Positions 58,370 through 64,000 of a stretch of DNA of 64,000 nt are shown in pieces. Source of the DNA: Chryseobacterium aquaeductus (GTDB lineage: Bacteria; Bacteroidota; Bacteroidia; Flavobacteriales; Weeksellaceae); NCBI RefSeq assembly GCF_905175375.1, contig NZ_CAJIMS010000001.1, positions 1,860,001 to 1,924,000 on the forward strand, written 5' to 3'. The notes below the pieces were generated by a model. That model did no database searches. It was not told the DNA's origin and saw only the letters and a program-made list of their open reading frames with translations. The position numbers and the translations under genes were made by a program. How positions within the stretch are numbered: position 1 is the stretch's first letter; each line of letters begins with the position of its first letter.

Positions 58370-59974
58370 TTAAAATCTACTTAAAATTCCCCAATGGATT
58401 TTAATATCATTGAATTTGAAAGGGTTTCCAAACTCATTACCATTTGACAACTGGAAACTCATTAAGCCAATCGGTATAAAGAAATTAAATCCCAGCCCAA
58501 CGCTATATAATTTAGGCTTTACATTAAGAGATTTGTTATTCAGCTGTCCGTACTGTCCAAAAACGTCAAAAAATGCCTGATTTCCTATAAGATAACGATA
58601 CTCTAAGCCTCCATAATAGTAAAAATCTGCTGCAAGAGAGCTTTCATTAAATCCACGCATAGAATTCCAGCCTCCAAAACGGTAGAGTTCGTTGGCAGAA
58701 AACTCTATTTTAGAATCCATCATTGCACCTTCGGCTTTGATGTTGAGAAAGTGATTTCCATTGATGTTATAATTGTGTTCTCCAAAAAAGTAAAATTGAT
58801 TTTGCGGAGCTTTAATATTGTCTTTTGTATAAGTTGTTGAAAGGTAATCGTATCCTCCGGTGATTTTCGTTTTATAGAGAAAAAGATCAATGTCAGTTGG
58901 TTCTATCATTTCAAACCAAATTCCTATCCCTTTTTTGTTATAATCTTTTCCTTGTACATAGAACGTGTCGATGATTGTAGAATTTTCGAAAGTGCCCCGG
59001 AGGCCAATTTTATTTCGGCTATTCAAATGATAATATAGAGCGGGGAGCGCTTTTACATTGGCAAAAGTAGAATCTTGTCTGAAGATATTTACTTTCATAT
59101 TTAAGCCCACATTTGATTTAAAAAGATAGGGAATGTCAGTCTGCAAATCAAAATTTTGACCTTTATCAGGATTTCTTTGCCAATATAGATTCACAGTTTC
59201 AAAACCATTGAACATATTTCTGAAATTAACATTCAGTGTTCCGTTTAAGGTGAATTTTTCTGTCTTGTCGTTTCCAAAACCAATGACACCATCAAAACTA
59301 TTGGTCTTTTTCTTTTCCATAAAAAGATAAATCTGGGTAGAATCTTTTGTGAAAAGTGTTTGTGGTGGCCGTTCTAAACTTACAAAAGCATGACTTTGAA
59401 AATTTTTATTAATAGAAATCAAATTTTTATCATCATAAGTTTTGCCTTTGAATTCCTTTTCCAGATTTTTCATAAATCTTTTGGGAACTCGTGAATAACC
59501 TTTCACTACAAAACCGTCGATGGTTCGTTTATCATTTTTATTGATGTCAAGTTCTACTATAGGATAACCGTTTTTTTGACCTTTATATTTAGATTTAATC
59601 CTGCTGAAGGCAAAACCTTCATCAATGTATTTTTTGTTAATGACTTTCTTGGTTGAATCTAAATTTTTAGTGAAAAAATCTCTTTCCAGTGTATGTTTTT
59701 TTATGATGGAATCTGATAACGTAACAAATGTTTCATTGAAATTTTTCCCCTTGTCATAAAAAATTTCTGTGCTGTCCCCACTTATTTTCACGTTCTTTAA
59801 TTCTGTGAAAAAGTAATTGCTTTGCGCTAATGAATCAAGGAATTTCACTGCGGAAGAGGAATCTTTTACTTTTTTCTTGACTTTAGTTTCAGCATCTATT
59901 AGAAAATAATGCTTCTTCTGCGCTTGTACAAAAACGCAGGACAGAATCAATAATATGTTTAAAAATAACTTCAA
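58370..59974 (-). CDS. Omp85/TamA-like outer membrane protein
   Basis: 534 residues with a signal peptide (MKLFLNILLILSCVFVQAQ). The N-terminal 200 residues contain a POTRA-like unit (TIDGFVVKGYSRVPKRFM). The C-terminal barrel ends in Phe and holds WNSMRGFNE, the loop-6 RGF motif of Omp85 proteins. It is smaller than BamA, with fewer POTRA domains. It may assist insertion or secretion of specific surface proteins or lipids. Monocistronic on the minus strand. Confidence 0.85.
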   Translation of the reverse strand: MKLFLNILLILSCVFVQAQKKHYFLIDAETKVKKKVKDSSSAVKFLDSLAQSNYFFTELKNVKISGDSTEIFYDKGKNFNETFVTLSDSIIKKHTLERDFFTKNLDSTKKVINKKYIDEGFAFSRIKSKYKGQKNGYPIVELDINKNDKRTIDGFVVKGYSRVPKRFMKNLEKEFKGKTYDDKNLISINKNFQSHAFVSLERPPQTLFTKDSTQIYLFMEKKKTNSFDGVIGFGNDKTEKFTLNGTLNVNFRNMFNGFETVNLYWQRNPDKGQNFDLQTDIPYLFKSNVGLNMKVNIFRQDSTFANVKALPALYYHLNSRNKIGLRGTFENSTIIDTFYVQGKDYNKKGIGIWFEMIEPTDIDLFLYKTKITGGYDYLSTTYTKDNIKAPQNQFYFFGEHNYNINGNHFLNIKAEGAMMDSKIEFSANELYRFGGWNSMRGFNESSLAADFYYYGGLEYRYLIGNQAFFDVFGQYGQLNNKSLNVKPKLYSVGLGFNFFIPIGLMSFQLSNGNEFGNPFKFNDIKIHWGILSRF

Positions 59975-60056
59975 TTTTTTAGGTTAGAACCTTTAAGATA
60001 TAATATCTGAATTTCTTACAGGCTCAACAACACTTAATTTGTTTTAATAACTGAAT

Positions 60057-60851
60057 CTACGACAGTTTATTATACTTTTTCATTAAATTCTCATAAGTTC
60101 CCTGAGGTAAAATCCATTTCAAAGGAACTCCGATTTTCTGCCCGAATTTACCGAAATAATAATGAGCTTTCCACTTATTTTTAGTTAAAAGTTGATCAAC
60201 ATATTCTGCCACTTCCAGAGGTTCGGTTCCTTCGCCAACGTGAGAATTCATCAAGGCATACACTTTTTCAAAAACGTTTTTGTAAGGCTCAGAAACTTTC
60301 GTCTTGACTCTGTTTTCTGCAATATTTGTTTTGATGTCGCCCAAATGCAGCGAACAAACATCAATATTCCAAAGATAAACTTCGTATCTCATTGCTTCAG
60401 TAACTTTATCCAAAGCAGATTTCGAAGCCGAATAAAATCCACGGAAAGGTAATCCCATCTCACTTCCGATGCTTGAAACATTGATGATTTTCCCGAATTT
60501 ATTCTCTCTCATTTTAGGTAAAACAGCACTCATCATTTGAACAGCACCCACCAAATTCAGATTAAATAATTGTAGAATGTCTTCTTTTGTAGAATCTTCC
60601 ACAGAACCCACCATTCCCATTCCGGCGTTGTTAATCAAAACATCGATTCTTGTTTCTGTTTTTAAAACTTCAGAAATGGCATTCTGAACTGCATCGTTAT
60701 CAGTAATATCTGTTGGGATCGACTTGAAATACTGACTTTCCGTAAACTTGCGGCTTAAACCATAGACCTTATGACCTTTTTTTCCGAAATATTCTGCTAA
60801 CACGAAACCGATTCCTGAGGAAGTTCCTGTGATGATAATTGTTTGTGTCAT
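60057..60851 (-). CDS. Short-chain dehydrogenase/reductase
   Basis: 264 residues, classical SDR. The NAD(P)-binding TGTSSGIG, NNAGMGMVG and catalytic YSASKSALDK (Tyr-x-x-x-Lys) with the preceding Ser in NVSSIGSE are all present. The substrate is unknown. Its ATG directly abuts the stop of the upstream 220-residue gene, so it is the last gene of the mazG-aroA operon. Confidence 0.92.
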   Translation of the reverse strand: MTQTIIITGTSSGIGFVLAEYFGKKGHKVYGLSRKFTESQYFKSIPTDITDNDAVQNAISEVLKTETRIDVLINNAGMGMVGSVEDSTKEDILQLFNLNLVGAVQMMSAVLPKMRENKFGKIINVSSIGSEMGLPFRGFYSASKSALDKVTEAMRYEVYLWNIDVCSLHLGDIKTNIAENRVKTKVSEPYKNVFEKVYALMNSHVGEGTEPLEVAEYVDQLLTKNKWKAHYYFGKFGQKIGVPLKWILPQGTYENLMKKYNKLS

Positions 60852-61514
60852 TTAGTAATAGAAATAATTATTTGAATTTGGAATTTTGAATTTATTTTCA
60901 CCGAGTCTAAAACCGTTCATTTTTATAAGTGTGGTAAATTTATGAATAAACTCTTTATGATAATCTTTTGGTATATCTGTTTTTTCATCATCACAACTTA
61001 AATATTGTTCATCAACGATCCATTTTGCGGTTGAGAAATTGGCTTCATATGTGAAGTTATAATCACAAGTGTCATCCAATTGATAAAGTGCACCAATAAG
61101 ATAAAAATCACCATTTTGAAATCGAAAAGTATATTTTGATGTATCAGAATGTCTGGAATTGGTGAAAAAGAGTTGAGAAATAATGATGCAATTATTTTTT
61201 ATTCTGACATCAAGTTTATTTTCTGTCGGATAAAATCCGTATTTGCTGTCAATAATTACTGATGAATTTTCTTTCCAGATTTTTACATTTCCGTTAACGT
61301 TTTTCAGAATATAAAATATTCGTTCCACACCTTCAGATTTTGTTTTTAAGTTAGTATTAAAAACAATGACGGTTTCCTCCTTTCCGTCTTTATCTAAATC
61401 ACCTTTTATTTCCAGAGTTTTTTCGTAGTCTTTTGGGATAACAAAGTTTTTTAGTTCTTGTGAAAAAGAAATTGTAAAGAGAAAAATCGTAATTAAAGAA
61501 AAGAAATTCTTCAT
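60852..61514 (-). CDS. Secreted protein of unknown function
   Basis: 220 residues with a signal peptide (MKNFFSLITIFLFTISFSQ). The segment KGDLDKDGKEETVIVFN has the Asp-rich pattern of VCBS/FG-GAP-type calcium-binding loops. The remainder is strand-rich with few cysteines (CDYNF, LSCDDE). It directly abuts aroA and the SDR gene in an operon. Family not recognised. Confidence 0.7.
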   Translation of the reverse strand: MKNFFSLITIFLFTISFSQELKNFVIPKDYEKTLEIKGDLDKDGKEETVIVFNTNLKTKSEGVERIFYILKNVNGNVKIWKENSSVIIDSKYGFYPTENKLDVRIKNNCIIISQLFFTNSRHSDTSKYTFRFQNGDFYLIGALYQLDDTCDYNFTYEANFSTAKWIVDEQYLSCDDEKTDIPKDYHKEFIHKFTTLIKMNGFRLGENKFKIPNSNNYFYY

Positions 61515-62735
61515 TTAATTTGAATTTAAAATCTCTTCCAAATCTTTCCAAAACATAGGATAAGATTTCTCCACCACATTTTCATCTTCAATATTCAATT
61601 CTTTAATCAGACAAAATGGCGCAAAGCTCATTGCCATTCTGTGATCCTGATATGTTTTGATGGAAATATTTTCTTCTGTTTCTTTAAATGCTATAGATTT
61701 TATTGTTAAATCTGTAATTTCCGTTTCAGTTCCTAATTTTTTCAATTCGTTATGTAAAGCTAATAGTCGATCAGTTTCTTTCACTTTTAAAGTTCCTAAA
61801 CCTGAAATTTCAAAAGGAATTTTTAAAGCTGCGGCTGTAACACAAAGCGTTTGAGCGATGTCGGGACAATTATTCATGTCCAAAACTATTTTCTCAGGAA
61901 GTTGAAAATCTTCAATTGGTTGAAGAGTCAACTTGCGGTCGTCTTCAGTAAAAATGGTTTTAATACCGAAAAAATTTTCATATATATCTGCAATTGCGGA
62001 ATCTCCTTGAGTAGATTTTTTATAAAAACTTTTAAGATGAATTGTTTTTCTACCGATAGCTGCGAACGAATAAAAGTACGATGCAGAACTCCAATCGCTT
62101 TCCACTTCGTAGTTAATGATTGATGATTGATTGATGATTGATTCAACTTTGATTGTATTTTCTGTAAATAAATTTTTAATTCCGAATTTTGTAAGAATAT
62201 CCAAAGTCATTGCAATGTATGATCGTGATGTGATTTCTCCAACCAAATTAATTTCCAAACCGTTTTCTAATTTTCCTGCAATCAGTAGTAGAGAAGTGAT
62301 AAACTGACTAGAAATATTTGCGGGAACATCTACTTTTTTCTGTGTGATTTTCCTTCCCGTAATTTTCAGAGGTGGGAAACCTTCATTTTCTAAATATTCG
62401 ATTTCTACTCCCAAATTCTGTAAAGCATTGACCAAGTTTTTGATCGGTCGTTCTTTCATCCTTCCGGAACCTGTAAGAATAGTAGTTTTTCCTTCTTGAA
62501 TCGAATAATATGATGTAAGAAAACGCATTGCCGTTCCTGCGTGGTGAATATCAACTGTGTCAGTTTCTGTTGATAATGCTTTTTTGAGGAGTTGTGTGTC
62601 CTGAGAATTAGACAAATTCACAATTTTTATATTTGAAAATAAACTTTCCAAAATCAACAAACGATTCGAAATACTTTTCGAACCGCTGATCTGTATGGTT
62701 TTATTTCCTATTAATTTTGATTTTTCAAGCTTCAT
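61515..62735 (-). CDS. aroA: 3-phosphoshikimate 1-carboxyvinyltransferase (EPSP synthase)
   Basis: 406 residues, slightly short for the family (about 427). The PEP/shikimate-binding motifs are SGSKSISNRLL, HAGTAMRFLTSY, GSGRMKERP and, near the end, KETDRL and DHRMAMSFAP. It joins shikimate-3-phosphate and phosphoenolpyruvate in the aromatic amino acid pathway. A TGAT-rich microsatellite within the gene encodes SIINQSSIINYE. The gene abuts the secreted-protein gene. Confidence 0.95.
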   Translation of the reverse strand: MKLEKSKLIGNKTIQISGSKSISNRLLILESLFSNIKIVNLSNSQDTQLLKKALSTETDTVDIHHAGTAMRFLTSYYSIQEGKTTILTGSGRMKERPIKNLVNALQNLGVEIEYLENEGFPPLKITGRKITQKKVDVPANISSQFITSLLLIAGKLENGLEINLVGEITSRSYIAMTLDILTKFGIKNLFTENTIKVESIINQSSIINYEVESDWSSASYFYSFAAIGRKTIHLKSFYKKSTQGDSAIADIYENFFGIKTIFTEDDRKLTLQPIEDFQLPEKIVLDMNNCPDIAQTLCVTAAALKIPFEISGLGTLKVKETDRLLALHNELKKLGTETEITDLTIKSIAFKETEENISIKTYQDHRMAMSFAPFCLIKELNIEDENVVEKSYPMFWKDLEEILNSN

Positions 62736-62788
62736 TATTTCTTCTTTTTAGAGTTTAAATACAGTATATTAAAACTAATATCTAAATT

Positions 62789-63115
62789 CTATCTCAACTT
62801 CTCATTATTCTGATGTCGATCTTTATCGCGATCTGTTTTTACTTTCATTTTTTTGTCGAAAGCTTCCTGCAGATTGGTTCCTGTTTGGTTGGCTAAACAT
62901 AAAGTGACGAATAAAACATCGGCTAACTCTTCTCCTAAATCCTTAGTTTTGTCATTTTCCTTTTCGCTCTGTTCGCCGTATCGTCTGGCAATAATTCTTG
63001 CCACTTCACCCACTTCTTCAGTTAACATTGCCATGTTGGTAAGTTCATTAAAATAACGAACGCCAATGGTTTTGATCCATTCGTCGACTTGCTGCTGCAG
63101 ATTCGTGATTTCCAT
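62789..63115 (-). CDS. MazG-like nucleotide pyrophosphohydrolase
   Basis: 108 residues. The metal-binding helices carry EEVGEVARIIARR and LGEELADVLFVTLCLAN, the EExxE ... ExxD pattern of the all-alpha NTP pyrophosphatase fold. It is a short single-domain form, probably hydrolysing non-canonical dNTPs. It lies 53 bp upstream of aroA and may head the operon. Confidence 0.88.
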   Translation of the reverse strand: MEITNLQQQVDEWIKTIGVRYFNELTNMAMLTEEVGEVARIIARRYGEQSEKENDKTKDLGEELADVLFVTLCLANQTGTNLQEAFDKKMKVKTDRDKDRHQNNEKLR

Positions 63116-63170
63116 TTTTTGAAAGAGACAAATTAAAAGTTTAAAGAAATAATCTAATTTAAGTAATCAT

Positions 63171-64000
63171 TTATTGATAAGCTCCCAAAGTAGGATTTGC
63201 AGTTCTTGTAACACCAACAATATCAGTAGGAACTGTTGCTGCAATTACAGTGGCACCTTTATTTCTTGCCGGTGAATCTGCTTTTACACGAAGATTCATC
63301 TGCGCTGCAAAATAATTAACAAACTTCGGATCTTCGTTTTTAATGCTTTGAATTACATTCATAGGATTGTTGTCAAATGTAAATCCTGCACCCGAAGCTC
63401 CAGCATATTTTATTGACGAATTCTGAATCAGAAACTGAAACTGCTGTCCGGGAGTTTGCTCAAAGTTGACCGAATTATCTCTGTCTGAGTAGACAATACT
63501 ATTGAGAATATTAAGATTTTGTAAAGCTCCTTGTTCGATTTGTCCGTTCTCATTTTCCCACTCATTGGTCGCAAAAATTCCCATTCGGTTGAGAGAACCC
63601 ATCGTTGCAGAATAGTTGGCAATGGTTGCATGAGTATAGGTATGGTTTCCACCTTTGAAAATTCCAATTGCCGATTCTCCGCAGTTGTTCATTACCAAAT
63701 TGCTAGCATTCACTGTAGAAGCGACTGCGTAGATTCCATATTCCTGAAAAGTGTGGATGAAAGAATTTTTAATCGTTGCATTGGTTTGTTTCATATCCAA
63801 ACCTCTGGTTCCTCCAAAAAGTCTGGTGTGATTCATATTGAGAATAGATGCGGGTTCCATTTTGATAGAATTCCAGTTTTTTGGAATAGTGTCGTAGTAG
63901 GTATCATTTCTATCGCCGCGAATAATAACTTGCTCGGTCTGCGTTCCGTTCATATTTAAGGTGGCTCCGGCTGCAATTTTCATTCCGCTGTTTTTATGAA
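63171..64000 (-). CDS. Parallel beta-helix secreted protein, partial at right edge
   Basis: At least 276 residues; the frame is open through the window edge (HKNSG precedes the first internal Met at 63983), so the N-terminus is missing. Rungs such as GTRGLDMKQTNATIKNSF and GIYAVASTVNASNLVMNN show the Asn-rich repeats of right-handed parallel beta-helices. It ends PTLGAYQ, a common terminus of such Bacteroidota surface proteins. There is no T9SS sorting domain. Function unknown. Confidence 0.82.
   Translation of the reverse strand, partial: HKNSGMKIAAGATLNMNGTQTEQVIIRGDRNDTYYDTIPKNWNSIKMEPASILNMNHTRLFGGTRGLDMKQTNATIKNSFIHTFQEYGIYAVASTVNASNLVMNNCGESAIGIFKGGNHTYTHATIANYSATMGSLNRMGIFATNEWENENGQIEQGALQNLNILNSIVYSDRDNSVNFEQTPGQQFQFLIQNSSIKYAGASGAGFTFDNNPMNVIQSIKNEDPKFVNYFAAQMNLRVKADSPARNKGATVIAATVPTDIVGVTRTANPTLGAYQ

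Overview
The window is chromosomal DNA from a member of the Flavobacteriia, most probably Chryseobacterium or a close relative in the Weeksellaceae. The 16S rRNA has the sequence character of that group. Promoter-like sites have the Bacteroidota form (TTTG, 19-20 bp, TAnnTTTG). Genes lack Shine-Dalgarno sequences, and the 16S 3' tail lacks the usual CCUCC. One secreted protein ends in a type IX secretion (T9SS) sorting domain, and a flexirubin pigment locus is present.

Region 1 (1-20411) is a flexirubin / dialkylresorcinol locus read on the minus strand. Its right block (20411-13631) encodes an MMPL exporter fused to an acyltransferase, DarA, the ketosynthase DarB and two hotdog dehydratase-like proteins. 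Its left block (5901-1) encodes a small putative HTH protein, a BtrH-like protein, an ABC-2 transporter, a thioesterase, a KAS-II-type ketosynthase and a partial KAS-like protein. Between the blocks (5902-13630) lie a VOC protein, an M16 metallopeptidase, a type II restriction-modification pair (C5 methyltransferase plus MvaI/BcnI-like nuclease), an HTH regulator behind a phased 21-bp repeat array, and an orphan small gene.

Region 2 (20601-30474) is a plus-strand run of polytopic membrane proteins, including an EpsG-type protein, around a large T9SS cargo protein. It ends with topA and a strong terminator.

Region 3 (30480-33420) is accessory. It holds an HNH-like protein, a RAYT transposase bracketed by REP hairpins, and a HEPN-like abortive-infection gene between two further REP copies. 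A dense field of GAGTC palindromes follows.

Region 4 (33422-51727) holds a conserved small protein, an esterase, a class III-like Fic protein, a glycosidase-fold protein and an arginase-fold protein that has lost its metal ligands. A polysaccharide export set follows (GT2, WecA/MraY-like transferase, Wza-like lipoprotein, Wzc-like tyrosine kinase with a Gly-Tyr tail). Next comes an envelope cluster (DUF6089-like, uppS, bamA, two Skp/OmpH), then a thioesterase, a dTDP-4-dehydrorhamnose reductase and a secreted protein.

Region 5 (51980-57705) is a complete rRNA operon: three tandem promoters, 16S, tRNA-Ile(GAT), tRNA-Ala(TGC), 23S, 5S and a double terminator. Processing stems around both 16S and 23S are visible.

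Region 6 (58370-64000), minus strand, holds an Omp85-type barrel, then an operon of MazG, AroA, a secreted protein and an SDR enzyme, and finally a parallel beta-helix protein cut by the right edge.
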